This document shows, piece after piece, positions 26,011-35,065 of a stretch of DNA of 59,791 nucleotides. The notes under the pieces were generated by a model. It saw only the letters and a list, made by a program, of their open reading frames with translations. It was not told where the DNA came from and searched no databases. Position numbers and translations under genes: made by a program. Origin of the DNA: Phaeodactylibacter sp. (lineage in GTDB: Bacteria; Bacteroidota; Bacteroidia; Chitinophagales; Saprospiraceae). The stretch lies in assembly GCF_022763345.1 (NCBI RefSeq), contig NZ_JALEGS010000102.1, positions 1 through 59,791 on the forward strand. Reading direction: 5' to 3'. The first letter of the stretch is position 1. Each line of letters starts with the position of its first letter.

Positions 26011-26031
26011 AAGCTTAAAAAGGAGACAAAA

Positions 26032-26883
26032 TTACTTGCTCCATTCTTCGATAGACGCTTTATTCATGCGCACGTAGTCGTCGTTGCCTGCCTCTTCAGC
26101 CAGCTTCATCGACATTTTAGCAGCTTCGATCGCGTCTGCTTTCTTACCCATATCCGCCAGGATGAGTGCCTTGCGGCGTACCTGCCAGAAACGTGGGCTG
26201 TCTACATCAGTAGCGATGGTAATCCACTCCAGCGCTTTGTCCAGGTCTTTGCCCATATCGTGGTAGTAAGAAGCCGCAGCGTAGTAATCATTAGGCGTAG
26301 GGCCTGCCATTACGCCATCAATTGAAGCCTGTACCTGCTTCTCCGTGTGCACTTCCACAGGGATTTTCACCATAGTTTTGTCCCATGCGAAAACGATATC
26401 TGCACCGTTCATCGTGATATTGTCCACTGTGAAACGCATTTGCTCGACCATTACCGGGCTTTTCTCCGGCTTAACAGAGACGGTTGCAGCAGGGTCTTTG
26501 TCTACATAGCTGCCCCAGCTTCCAGACTCGTATGGATAGAACATCAGCATCCACTCCTTAGCCATTGGCTTGCAGAGTACTGCGTATTCGCCCGCTTCCA
26601 TTTCCTGGCCACCGACTACCACGTCCTTATCAAAGGCGAACTTGGTCGCTGCGTTGGCACCAAAGCGCCAAACTTTGCCGTAAGGTACCAGGCCGTCTTC
26701 TGCAAAAATGGTACGGCCTTTCACGCCAGGACGTGAATAGCTAATCTCAACTTCAGTCAATCCAACCATTTGCTCGATTTCTGCCGAAGGGCTGGGAGCA
26801 GGGGTTTGAATTTGTGCATTTACCTGCGGCACCATCAGGGCAACGAGTGCCAAAGCGAAAAGTGAGCTTAACAGTTTCTTCAT
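26032..26883 (-). CDS. DUF2911 family secreted protein
   Basis: This protein of about 283 aa has a signal peptide (MKKLLSSLFALALVALMVPQVNAQ). The DUF2911 domain follows: VEISYSRPGVKGRTIFAEDGLVPYGKVWRFGANAATKFAFDKDVVVGG, EAGEYAVLCKP and WGSYVDKDPAATVSVKP. The C-terminal ~90 residues form two or more TPR-like helical hairpins (DYYAAASYYHDMGKDLDKALEWITIATD, RKALILADMGKKADAIEAAKMSMKLAEEAG). The domain is common in Bacteroidota; function is unknown. ATG 26883 was chosen because the signal peptide starts there; the longer frame to 26991 is not credible. Terminated by the hairpin at 25971-26010. Confidence 0.9.
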   Translation of the reverse strand: MKKLLSSLFALALVALMVPQVNAQIQTPAPSPSAEIEQMVGLTEVEISYSRPGVKGRTIFAEDGLVPYGKVWRFGANAATKFAFDKDVVVGGQEMEAGEYAVLCKPMAKEWMLMFYPYESGSWGSYVDKDPAATVSVKPEKSPVMVEQMRFTVDNITMNGADIVFAWDKTMVKIPVEVHTEKQVQASIDGVMAGPTPNDYYAAASYYHDMGKDLDKALEWITIATDVDSPRFWQVRRKALILADMGKKADAIEAAKMSMKLAEEAGNDDYVRMNKASIEEWSK

Positions 26884-27058
26884 TTTACTTGGTTTTAAGT
26901 TTAGAATTGTCAAAATTCGTGCACGAAAGTACGACTTTCGCAGCAACCAAAGAACAACGGGAACATAACTTAGTTGTGCTCCCGGAGACACATTAACCCT
27001 AAACCATTCAGAACGGCATACTACCTGCCTGCTGAATTATAAAGTATCCTCTTCGCTC

Positions 27059-27427
27059 ATGAGTATGACAATAGCCATTATTGCCCACGACGGCAAAAAA
27101 GCGGAAATGGTCGCCTTTATCAAAGACCATGCCCCACTGTTCCGACAAAAGAACATCGACCTTATTGCCACCGGCACCACTGGCTCTCACCTGGAACGCG
27201 CCGGGCTGGAAGTGAATCGCATGGAAAGCGGCCCCATGGGCGGTGATGCACAAATTGCCAGCCGCCTGGTGGAAGGCAACGTGGATATGGTCATCTTTTT
27301 CCGGGACCCCCTTGGCAAGCACCCGCATGAGGTGGATGTCAATATGCTGATGCGCCTTTGTGATGTCCACAATATTCCGCTGGCGACCAATCATGCAGCT
27401 GCGATGCGCTTTGTGAAAACCTTATAA
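27059..27427 (+). CDS. mgsA: Methylglyoxal synthase
   Basis: This 122-aa cytoplasmic enzyme converts dihydroxyacetone phosphate to methylglyoxal plus phosphate, a bypass that relieves sugar-phosphate stress. Family signatures are complete: MTIAIIAHDGKKAEMVAFI (His/Asp/Lys phosphate site), LIATGTTGSHLE, GPMGGDAQIASRLVEG (catalytic Asp in GGD), VIFFRDPLGKHPHEVDVNMLMRLCDVHNIPLATNHAAA. It is slightly shorter than the E. coli enzyme, which is usual. The MltF-like gene follows after 45 bases on the same strand. Confidence 0.95.
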   Translation: MSMTIAIIAHDGKKAEMVAFIKDHAPLFRQKNIDLIATGTTGSHLERAGLEVNRMESGPMGGDAQIASRLVEGNVDMVIFFRDPLGKHPHEVDVNMLMRLCDVHNIPLATNHAAAMRFVKTL

Positions 27428-27472
27428 TTTAAACCTTTGCAGTGCCAGCCCGTTTTGACACAAAACCCTGGC

Positions 27473-28915
27473 ATGCAAAGATTTATATTTGCGATACTAT
27501 TATCCTCTTTACTTTTCGCCGCCTGCTCACCCGAAGAGCAAGCGCAAGCAGTGGACCCCGACGCTGCATTTCCGATGGTAGACCGGGACCTGGAAAATAT
27601 ACAGGAGTCCGGTGTACTTAGAGCTATTACGGTCTATAGCGAAACCAGCTATTTCCTCTACCGGGGGCAGCCGATGGGGTTCGAGTATGAGCTGCTCACC
27701 CGCCTGGCAGACCATTTGGGCGTACGCCTGGAAATTGTGCCCGCCCACGACCTGGACGAGCTCATCAATATGCTCAACCGGGGGGAAGGGGACCTCATTG
27801 CTCACGGGCTAACCATCACCAAACCCAGAAAGCAGTACATTGACTTTACCAAATACCTTTACCTCACCAAACAGGTGCTGGTACAACGCAAACCCGAGGA
27901 CTGGCGCAACTGGAAACTCCACGAAATAGAACGGACGCTGGTTTCTGACCCTATCGAACTGATTGAAGATACGGTTTCCGTTCGGCTGGCCTCTGCCTAT
28001 CATGATCGTCTGAAAAACCTGGAGCAGGAAATTGGCGGTGATATCTACATCGATACCGTATCCGGGGATTTATCTACTGGCAGGATCATCAAAAAAGTCG
28101 TGGAAGGCGAGTTGGATTACACCGTTGCCGATGACAATATTGCGGAGATCAACAGTGCCTACTACCCTATTCTGGATGTTTCCACGCCGATCAGCTTTTC
28201 GCAACGTGCCGCCTGGGCAGTGCGCAAAAATGCCCCAAATTTGCGCCAAGCCCTCAACACCTGGATTGAAGAAATGCGGCAGAAGACCGATTACTATGTG
28301 ATCTACAATAAGTACTTTGAGAATGAGCGTGCATTCCGGGCCCGCATCGAAAGCGATTTTTTTAGCGCAGCGGGCGGGAAAATCAGCCGGTACGACAGCG
28401 TTGTTAAGCAGTTTTCAGACTCCCTGAACTGGGACTGGCGCTTTCTAAGCGCTCTGATTTATCAGGAATCCCAGTTTAATCCATCAGCTACGTCCTGGGC
28501 CAAAGCCAAAGGATTGATGCAACTGATGCCGGCCACCGCGCGGGAGCTGGGCGTCTCAGACAGAACGAACCCTGAAGATAACCTTGAGGCGGGTACAGCC
28601 TACCTTCAGCAACTCTACAACCGTTGGGAAAGCATCCCAGACAGCATACAGCGGGTGAAGTTCACCCTGGCCTCCTACAATTGCGGCTATCAGCATGTCG
28701 TGGACGCTCAGGATTTGGCGGAGAAGTACGGCAAAGACCCAGGCGTCTGGGATGAACAGGTCGAGGTTTTTGTAAAACGCCTGTCCTATCCCAGGTACTA
28801 CAATGACCCGGTAGTAGACTACGGCTACGTCCGCGGCATTGAGCCGGTCACCTATGTCGACCAGATTTTCGAGCGGTTTGAGCATTATCAGCAGCTGATC
28901 CCGGAAGAGTCCTAA
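27473..28915 (+). CDS. mltF: MltF-like lytic murein transglycosylase lipoprotein
   Basis: This lipoprotein of about 480 aa has the MltF architecture. The signal peptide ends LLFAAC (Cys18). A periplasmic solute-binding domain (about residues 45-275: LENIQESGVLRAITVYSETSYFLYRGQPMGFEYELLTRLADHLG) is followed by an SLT lytic transglycosylase domain (about 310-445) with the catalytic glutamate in IYQESQFNPSATSWAKAKGLMQLMPATARELGV. Such enzymes cleave peptidoglycan, with the binding domain acting as a regulator that senses muropeptides. ATG 27473 was chosen because it starts the signal peptide. Stop overlaps the convergent T9SS gene (CTAA). Confidence 0.92.
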   Translation: MQRFIFAILLSSLLFAACSPEEQAQAVDPDAAFPMVDRDLENIQESGVLRAITVYSETSYFLYRGQPMGFEYELLTRLADHLGVRLEIVPAHDLDELINMLNRGEGDLIAHGLTITKPRKQYIDFTKYLYLTKQVLVQRKPEDWRNWKLHEIERTLVSDPIELIEDTVSVRLASAYHDRLKNLEQEIGGDIYIDTVSGDLSTGRIIKKVVEGELDYTVADDNIAEINSAYYPILDVSTPISFSQRAAWAVRKNAPNLRQALNTWIEEMRQKTDYYVIYNKYFENERAFRARIESDFFSAAGGKISRYDSVVKQFSDSLNWDWRFLSALIYQESQFNPSATSWAKAKGLMQLMPATARELGVSDRTNPEDNLEAGTAYLQQLYNRWESIPDSIQRVKFTLASYNCGYQHVVDAQDLAEKYGKDPGVWDEQVEVFVKRLSYPRYYNDPVVDYGYVRGIEPVTYVDQIFERFEHYQQLIPEES

Positions 28916-31900
28916 CGCAACAAAGTCACATCACCGTTGAGCTCTACCACTTCACCATTGGGCGTTTCCACGAAACACTGGTAGAAGTAGACTTCAATCG
29001 GTGCGTCCTGCCCGTTGAAGCGACCGTCCCAGCCCGTTTCCGGGTCGTCCGTTTCGAAAACAATACCGCCCCAGCGATTGAATACCCGGAGTTCAAAGCT
29101 GGCGGCCGGGCAATTGCGGAGCAGCTCAAAAGTATCGTTAGTGCCGTCTCCATTGGGTGAGAAGGCATTGGGCAAGGCGTAGGCACAACCGCCATCCGGC
29201 TCACAGAAACGTACTTCAAAGCTAAAATTATCGCTGTAGGTACAACCTGCCTCATCCACAGCCAGCAGCACCACGCTGTAGATCCCATTCTCTTCGAAAG
29301 TAGCCGATGGCATGGGCTCATCAGCGCTTCCAGCTACATCCAGACTCCAGTCGTAAATGACGATACTGTCCGGTCCGGAAGCAGAAAAGGTTGCATCATC
29401 TCCGAGGCAGACTACGCTGTCCCCTTCAATGACGAGTTCCGGACTATCCAGGCAGGGGTCAACCCCTTCGCATATTTCGATTTCAAAAGAGAGGCTCCCG
29501 GTCCGGGTACAGCCATTGGCGTCCACGGCAGTTAGTGCAGCCGTAAACAGCCCGGTTTCCTGAAATACGTTTTCCGGACTAGCTGCTGTACTGGAGGTCA
29601 GGTTCGAAAAAGCCCAGTCGTAGGTGACCAAATTGGCGCCACTGGCACTAAACATCAGGGTGGAATCCAGGCATAGCGGACCGGTCACATTCAATTGCAA
29701 TTCCGGGAGCCCCTCGCAGGGGTCATCTCCACAATCCACCAGGTCATCCTCAATGGCGGCGGAGTAGATGCAGCCATTCACATCTGTTGCTTCCAGAAAA
29801 ACGGTGCCTACGCCTGCTTCATCAAAAGTCACGGTGAAGGAAGGCTGGTCACCCGTCGCACCGTTGTTCGCACTCCAGGAGTAAGTGACCAAATCAGCAG
29901 AAGTCTGAGCCGTAAAGGTCAGGGGTTGCTGCAAACAATACTGGTCTGGTGGAATAATGGCAATAGAAGGCTGCCCAATGCAGGGGTTATCACTGCAATC
30001 CTGAATCTGCACCTCATTTTGCCCGATGTAAGAGCAGCCCTGCAGGCTGATAGCCTGGAAGGTTACGGTGTAGCTGCCGGGAGCCGGAAAGGCATACTCC
30101 AGCGCACTCAGGTTTTCAAAGGTCTGCCCGTCTACCGTCCAGGTGATCTCCAGGGGTGGGTCATTGATTAAGAATTCTGTGAGTGGAAAGACCAGGACGG
30201 AATCCACACAGGCAAAGCCTTCAAATTCCAAATCCACCAGCTCGGGCCCGCAGCCTCCGCAATCGAGCACCTCGAGTGTAGCGGTAGCCGTATATTCGCA
30301 ATTGAGCTCGTCCCGCACGGTGACTGTGATGGTGTAAGTTCCGGATGCATTGAAGTTCACTTGCGGATTCAGCCCGGTAGTCTGCCCAATCCCCCCTAAT
30401 TCCCAGGTGGCGCTTACCGCCTGTCCTTCAAAATCAATGCCCAATTGGGCCGGGCTGTTGGCACAAATTTCAGCAGGGGCCTGTATACTTAGGCTCAGAT
30501 CATCCGGACAGGGGTCCTGTTCACAAAGCTGAATGGCCACCTCCAGCGTATCCGTGAAGGTGCCAGTGCTGGTTGTCAACGTGAGCACAACGGTAGAGGT
30601 GCCAATATCTCCGTAACTCATAGCAGGGTTATCCGCTACTGAGGCCTGCCCGTCTCCAAAATCCCAGTTGACCTCAGTGACATTCAGGCTGGTTTGATAA
30701 CTCCACTGTAAGGTAGAGTCTACACAGAATACCCCTTCCACCTGGATATCAAGGCAAGCGTATTCCTCTTCCTCCACCTCGGTGTACCCGGCAAAGTAGG
30801 TATAGGCATCGGCAAAGCCAATACCATATACATAAGCCTGAAAAAGCTCAGGGCTGTTAAGTACGTGTTCGCCCGGACTTAAGCTTATTTGGCGATATAC
30901 CTTGTTGGGGTCACCTAAATAACCCAGCCAGGCACCCGGAGGAAGAGGGCCTCCATCCAGCAGAATGTCATCCACTTCGTCTGCGTTCGCCACAATATTT
31001 ACACTATGCTGGCTGAAGGGTACGTCACCGATTAAGTCATTAAACCGATCCAGGCTCTTAAAGCGGACTTCACGGGTTTTATACTCAGCAGGCCAAAGCC
31101 AAAGCATATTGGGGTCGCCCAGCCCTTGAGGCGTACAACCTCCATTTGTATTAAACTGCGCTACCGCTACCGGCCGGCTGGCAGAAATCACCCGTCCGGA
31201 ATTGTAAGAATCATCATAAACCGTGTAGTACTCACCCTGATCAAGCATAGCTACCTGATTGCAGTCCACGAAAACCTCCGTGTTGTTTTCGGATGCAAGC
31301 ACACGGATCACCTGATAGCCCTGGTTTTGGAGGGGAGTATGATAGTACAGCGTCCCCCATTTGTCTACCGGTACAGCCTGATCATACACGTGGCTGTCAG
31401 CCGGTTGCCCACAATCAATGATGTCTGCCTGTTTGGCACCGGAAAAGACCGCTATTGGCTGACCAGAGACACTTTGCACTCTGCTACCAGTCAGGTCTCC
31501 CACCGCCTGCACCTGATAGATCTGCCCGGCATTGAGCGTAATCGTGAAAGGCACACCGGGTGGGCGGAGCCCCAGGGTTAGGACAGCGGGCGTAATTTCG
31601 ATCTCTGTTCCATCTTCAGTGCTGAGCACCACAAATGAAGAAGGGTCATTGCCTATATCGTCGGCATAACAAATAGGGAAATATTCGGTGCCCAGCTCCG
31701 GTTCGGGCAGCAGGTGCGTGGCTTCTGAAAAGTAGGCCCGGTAGTGTATGCCCGTAGCCCGTACTGGCACATCTGAGACAATACGAATACCGGTATTGCC
31801 TGTGATATCCGAGCCCTGAATGTAGTAGAGGGCAGGCGGCAGTTCCACTTCTTCGGTTCCTCCCGCGCTAACTGAAAAGGAGATGGAAAAGCCTGTTGCC

Positions 31901-32088
31901 GGAATTTGTATTTCACCGGTAGCGTCCTGATCTGCATGCAAAACGACGGCGAAGACAGGGTCATCGTTGAAGATCAGGTCAAGGTTCTCCATGTAAGCCA
32001 GCCAGAACGCGGTGCCGGTACTGGTCTGGGCTGTAAGGGAATAAGCACTCAGTGCAAGAACTGAGCATAGTACGAGCAGTCGTTTCAT
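28912..32088 (-). CDS. Large PKD-repeat surface protein with T9SS type B sorting domain
   Basis: This secreted protein of about 1058 aa has a signal peptide (MKRLLVLCSVLALSAYSLTAQ). The N-terminal ~470 residues look like the IgGFc-binding-protein N-terminal domain (GTAFWLAYMENL, PVRATGIHYRAYFSEATHLLPEPELGTEYFPICY, YDQAVPVDKWGTLYYHTPL). Five or six PKD-like domains follow (for example WDFGDGQASVADNPAMSYGDIGTSTVVLTLT), each opening with CLDS/C-x-DSTL-type segments. It ends with the gliding-motility C-terminal domain: NAFSPNGDGTNDTFELLRNC and FELRVFNRWGGIVFETDD. Type B domains are retained at the surface, generally via a PorP/SprF partner, which is encoded at 4533. Likely an adhesin or structural protein. 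Confidence 0.9.
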   Translation of the reverse strand: MKRLLVLCSVLALSAYSLTAQTSTGTAFWLAYMENLDLIFNDDPVFAVVLHADQDATGEIQIPATGFSISFSVSAGGTEEVELPPALYYIQGSDITGNTGIRIVSDVPVRATGIHYRAYFSEATHLLPEPELGTEYFPICYADDIGNDPSSFVVLSTEDGTEIEITPAVLTLGLRPPGVPFTITLNAGQIYQVQAVGDLTGSRVQSVSGQPIAVFSGAKQADIIDCGQPADSHVYDQAVPVDKWGTLYYHTPLQNQGYQVIRVLASENNTEVFVDCNQVAMLDQGEYYTVYDDSYNSGRVISASRPVAVAQFNTNGGCTPQGLGDPNMLWLWPAEYKTREVRFKSLDRFNDLIGDVPFSQHSVNIVANADEVDDILLDGGPLPPGAWLGYLGDPNKVYRQISLSPGEHVLNSPELFQAYVYGIGFADAYTYFAGYTEVEEEEYACLDIQVEGVFCVDSTLQWSYQTSLNVTEVNWDFGDGQASVADNPAMSYGDIGTSTVVLTLTTSTGTFTDTLEVAIQLCEQDPCPDDLSLSIQAPAEICANSPAQLGIDFEGQAVSATWELGGIGQTTGLNPQVNFNASGTYTITVTVRDELNCEYTATATLEVLDCGGCGPELVDLEFEGFACVDSVLVFPLTEFLINDPPLEITWTVDGQTFENLSALEYAFPAPGSYTVTFQAISLQGCSYIGQNEVQIQDCSDNPCIGQPSIAIIPPDQYCLQQPLTFTAQTSADLVTYSWSANNGATGDQPSFTVTFDEAGVGTVFLEATDVNGCIYSAAIEDDLVDCGDDPCEGLPELQLNVTGPLCLDSTLMFSASGANLVTYDWAFSNLTSSTAASPENVFQETGLFTAALTAVDANGCTRTGSLSFEIEICEGVDPCLDSPELVIEGDSVVCLGDDATFSASGPDSIVIYDWSLDVAGSADEPMPSATFEENGIYSVVLLAVDEAGCTYSDNFSFEVRFCEPDGGCAYALPNAFSPNGDGTNDTFELLRNCPAASFELRVFNRWGGIVFETDDPETGWDGRFNGQDAPIEVYFYQCFVETPNGEVVELNGDVTLLR

Positions 32089-32177
32089 AAGTCGGGTCAA
32101 TCTTGGTGGCAATAATCCAACGGCAAATAGCTGGTTTAGGTGCAAAAATCCTAAAATCACGCGCAAAAAAGCAGGAT

Positions 32178-32936
32178 ATGGCAAGATTACGGCAATTCGT
32201 GCAAAAGCCTTATTTTGATTCCAAAATTGCCCCTATGCCTCAGCCCGCACCGGAACGGATCACCATCCGCCACCTGATCAACGACTTGCTCCTTATTGCC
32301 AACCTGGAGAAAGGCTTTGGCTACACCGTCAAACAGCTGCTGTTGCGCCCGCGTAAGGCCGTACACGAATACCTTGAGGTCAACCGCAGGCGTATGATGA
32401 AGCCCTTTCCAATGCTGGTGCTGTTGGTGACGATAGCGACTTTCCTCTCGCTGCGCGTGCTGCCACTTGGGGAACCGCTCTGGCAGCATTTCAAAGAAGG
32501 TGGAGCAGCTGACCTTCTCCAACCCATAGTACAGGAATCTATTCGCCTGCTAACCATAGCCATGCAGAAGTACTTCAACATCCTCTTTGTCTTGTCGCTG
32601 CCCGGTCAGGCGATAGGCTCTTACCTTCTTTTTCGCAAGATCGGCTACAACTTTGCCGAGCATTTGGTAATCAATACCTACCTCTTCAATATCCAAACGC
32701 TACTTTATATTTTAATCGTCCCGTTCATCACTTGGAATGAAAACATTGCCGGTCCTATGCTCATTATCGGAATGTTCGGCTACTGGTTCTTTGCGTTAAA
32801 GCAGATTTTCCAGCCGGGTTGGTGGGCGTTGGTTTGGAAATCCACGGCAATTGCACTGGTGGGGCAGGCTGTGACCAACTTTTTAATACTCATCGCGTTT
32901 TTTGGGTATTGGGTTTACCAATCTATTATCTCATAA
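32178..32936 (+). CDS. DUF3667-like membrane protein
   Basis: This membrane protein of about 250 aa has four or five predicted helices (PFPMLVLLVTIATFLSL, YFNILFVLSLPGQAIGSYLLF, TYLFNIQTLLYILIVPFITW, GPMLIIGMFGYWFFALKQIF, ALVGQAVTNFLILIAFFGYWV). The segment ERITIRHLINDLLLIANLEKGFGYTVKQLLLRPRKAVHEYLEVNRRRMMKPFPML matches the DUF3667 pattern, but the N-terminal Cys-rich zinc ribbon of that family is missing. Function is unknown. The start is uncertain: ATG 32178 or 32235 are both possible, and 32103 would overlap the upstream T9SS promoter region. The LOG gene follows after 10 bases. Confidence 0.72.
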   Translation: MARLRQFVQKPYFDSKIAPMPQPAPERITIRHLINDLLLIANLEKGFGYTVKQLLLRPRKAVHEYLEVNRRRMMKPFPMLVLLVTIATFLSLRVLPLGEPLWQHFKEGGAADLLQPIVQESIRLLTIAMQKYFNILFVLSLPGQAIGSYLLFRKIGYNFAEHLVINTYLFNIQTLLYILIVPFITWNENIAGPMLIIGMFGYWFFALKQIFQPGWWALVWKSTAIALVGQAVTNFLILIAFFGYWVYQSIIS

Positions 32937-32946
32937 AAATCCAGGT

Positions 32947-33522
32947 ATGAAATCAGCACTCGTTTTTTGCGGTGCAAACACAGGCAACCACCCGCTTTAC
33001 GCAGAGACCGCCCGGGAGGTGGGGCAACAGCTGGCGCAGCGTGATATCCGCCTGATTTACGGTGCGGGCAAAGTTGGCCTTATGGGCGAAGTTGCAGAAG
33101 GTGCTTTGCAGGCCGGCGGCGAGGTCATAGGCGTTATCCCCTTCTTTTTGCGCAAAGCAGAAGTCTGCCATGAGGGGCTCAGCCATTTGTACGTTGTTGA
33201 CAGCATGCACGAGCGCAAGATCAAAATGGCACAATTGTCTGATGCTGTTATCGTCTTGCCGGGCGGCTACGGCACCATGGATGAGGTATTTGAAATGCTC
33301 ACCCTCGCGCAGGTCGGGCAGGGGCAGCACCCGGTTTGTTTCCTCAATGTCAACGGCTACTTTGATTTACTAATTCAGCAGTTAGACCATATGGAAGCAG
33401 AAGGCTTTTTAAAACCGGTGCACCGTCAACTAACAATGACCGCATCGAGCCTGCCTGAATTATTCGAAAAACTGGAACAATACGAAGCTCCACCAAAAGA
33501 AGGCAAATGGATAAAGCTGTAG
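32947..33522 (+). CDS. LOG-family nucleotide phosphoribohydrolase (TIGR00730)
   Basis: This protein of about 191 aa has the Rossmann-like LOG/lysine-decarboxylase-like fold. Motifs: LVFCGANTGNHPLYAETAREVG, LIYGAGKVGLMGEVAEGALQAGG, the active-site PGGYGTMDEVFEMLTLAQ (PGGxGTxxE) and the preceding MHERKIKMAQLSDAVIVL with its catalytic Arg. Such enzymes hydrolyse nucleoside 5'-monophosphates (cytokinin ribotides in plants, AMP or related nucleotides in bacteria). ATG 32947 is preferred over the longer frame. It probably forms an operon with the upstream membrane protein gene, although no shared role is evident. Confidence 0.9.
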   Translation: MKSALVFCGANTGNHPLYAETAREVGQQLAQRDIRLIYGAGKVGLMGEVAEGALQAGGEVIGVIPFFLRKAEVCHEGLSHLYVVDSMHERKIKMAQLSDAVIVLPGGYGTMDEVFEMLTLAQVGQGQHPVCFLNVNGYFDLLIQQLDHMEAEGFLKPVHRQLTMTASSLPELFEKLEQYEAPPKEGKWIKL

Positions 33523-33548
33523 TTTCTACAAATGCCTGACGCTCAAAA

Positions 33549-33579
33549 TTGAATAAGGCCGGGAAATACTGTATTTTTG
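33549..33579 (+). promoter_or_regulatory. ahcY: Promoter of ahcY
   Basis: TTG at 33549-33551, exactly 20 bases, then TATTTTTG at 33572-33579 is a complete match to TTG-N19-21-TAnnTTTG. Transcription would start near 33586, leaving a leader of about 61 nt before the ahcY ATG. I saw no riboswitch-like fold in that leader. Confidence 0.72.
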
Positions 33580-33646
33580 CGGCAAAATAGCAGCGAAGGT
33601 TTCTTCCCTGCGTGCATTTATTTTCACTATAAAAACCAATTCTTTA

Positions 33647-34960
33647 ATGCAATCAGTAGATCAAAAGCTGAAATACAAAGTTAAGGATATCAACCTGGCG
33701 GACTGGGGCCGTAAGGAGATTGAACTGGCGGAAGCAGAAATGCCGGGCCTGATCGCCCTGCGCGAAAAGTACGGCGAATCCAAGCCACTCAAAGGCGCTC
33801 GTATTGCGGGCTGTCTTCACATGACGATTCAGACGGCCGTGCTGATCGAAACATTGGTCGAGCTGGGCGCGGATGTAACCTGGTCTTCCTGCAACATTTT
33901 CTCCACTCAAGACCACGCTGCTGCTGCTATTGCTGCTGCCGGCATTCCGGTATACGCCTGGAAAGGCCAAACGGATGAAGAATTCTGGTGGTGCATTGAG
34001 CAGACGCTGTTTGCATTTGAAGACGGGCAGCCCCTGAATATGATCCTCGACGATGGTGGCGACCTGACCAACACCGTTCTGGACAAGCACCCTGAACTGA
34101 TTGAAGGCGTTCAGGGCCTGAGCGAAGAAACCACTACCGGCGTACACCGCCTGTATGAGCGTATGCGCAAAGGTACCCTGCCTATGCCGGCAATCAACGT
34201 GAACGACTCCGTAACGAAGTCCAAGTTTGACAACAAATACGGCTGTAAAGAATCTGCAGTGGATGCGATCCGCCGTGCCACCGACGTGATGATGGCGGGC
34301 AAGGTAGCTGCGGTTGCCGGTTATGGTGATGTGGGCAAAGGCACTGCTGCTTCCCTGCGTGGCGCTGGCTGCCGGGTGATCGTTAGCGAAATCGACCCGA
34401 TCTGTGCCCTGCAGGCGGCTATGGACGGCTTCGAAGTGAAGCGCATGGAGAATGCCATTCCGCGTGCCGATATCATTGTGACGGCAACAGGCAACAAAGA
34501 CATCATCAGCGAAAAGCACTTCAAGATGATGAAGGACAAGGCCATCGTTTGTAATATCGGCCACTTTGATAACGAGATTGATGTTGCCTACCTCAACCGT
34601 GAGCACGGCCACACCAAAACCGAGATCAAGCCACAAGTGGACAAGTACACTATCGACGGTAAGGATATCATCCTGCTGGCAGAAGGCCGCCTGGTCAACC
34701 TGGGCTGCGCTACCGGCCACCCTTCCTTCGTGATGTCCAACTCTTTCACTAATCAGGTACTGGCGCAAATCGAGCTGTGGACCAACGGTGATCAGTATGA
34801 GAACGAGGTGTACACCTTGCCTAAGCACCTCGACGAGGAGGTAGCCCGCCTGCACCTGGAAAAAATCGGTGCGGAGCTGGAAACCCTGCGCGAAGATCAG
34901 GCGGAGTACATTGGCGTAAAAGTGGAAGGCCCCTACAAGCCGGAATACTACCGCTATTAA
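33647..34960 (+). CDS. ahcY: Adenosylhomocysteinase
   Basis: This 437-aa cytoplasmic enzyme hydrolyses S-adenosylhomocysteine to adenosine and homocysteine, so that methyltransferases are not product-inhibited. It has KDINLADWGRKEIELAEAEMPGL, HMTIQTAVLIETL, SCNIFSTQDHAAAAIA, NVNDSVTKSKFDNKYGCKESAVDAI, the NAD loop VAGYGDVGKGTAASLRGAGC and the invariant tail EGPYKPEYYRY. The length matches the bacterial family. It is the most strongly conserved gene in the window and carries its own promoter (33549) and terminator (34994). Confidence 0.98.
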   Translation: MQSVDQKLKYKVKDINLADWGRKEIELAEAEMPGLIALREKYGESKPLKGARIAGCLHMTIQTAVLIETLVELGADVTWSSCNIFSTQDHAAAAIAAAGIPVYAWKGQTDEEFWWCIEQTLFAFEDGQPLNMILDDGGDLTNTVLDKHPELIEGVQGLSEETTTGVHRLYERMRKGTLPMPAINVNDSVTKSKFDNKYGCKESAVDAIRRATDVMMAGKVAAVAGYGDVGKGTAASLRGAGCRVIVSEIDPICALQAAMDGFEVKRMENAIPRADIIVTATGNKDIISEKHFKMMKDKAIVCNIGHFDNEIDVAYLNREHGHTKTEIKPQVDKYTIDGKDIILLAEGRLVNLGCATGHPSFVMSNSFTNQVLAQIELWTNGDQYENEVYTLPKHLDEEVARLHLEKIGAELETLREDQAEYIGVKVEGPYKPEYYRY

Positions 34961-34993
34961 TGCAACCGGGCACTAAGCCCCTATGCTGACAAC

Positions 34994-35041
34994 ATAAAGC
35001 GCGCCGTTTCGGGGAATAAACCGGAGCGGCGCTTTATTTTT
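34994..35041 (+). terminator. Terminator of ahcY
   Basis: ATAAAGCGC (34994-35002) pairs with GCGCTTTAT (35029-35037), with further inner pairing of CCG/CGG after a small bulge, and is followed by a T run (35037-35041). It begins 33 bases past the ahcY stop and ends 24 bases before the next gene. Confidence 0.85.
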
Positions 35042-35065
35042 GCGCCGGACTAACCGCACTAACCT

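Noticed and set aside
33653..34855. 400-codon open frame antisense to ahcY
   Set aside because: A shadow of a strongly conserved gene; the protein has no recognisable domain.
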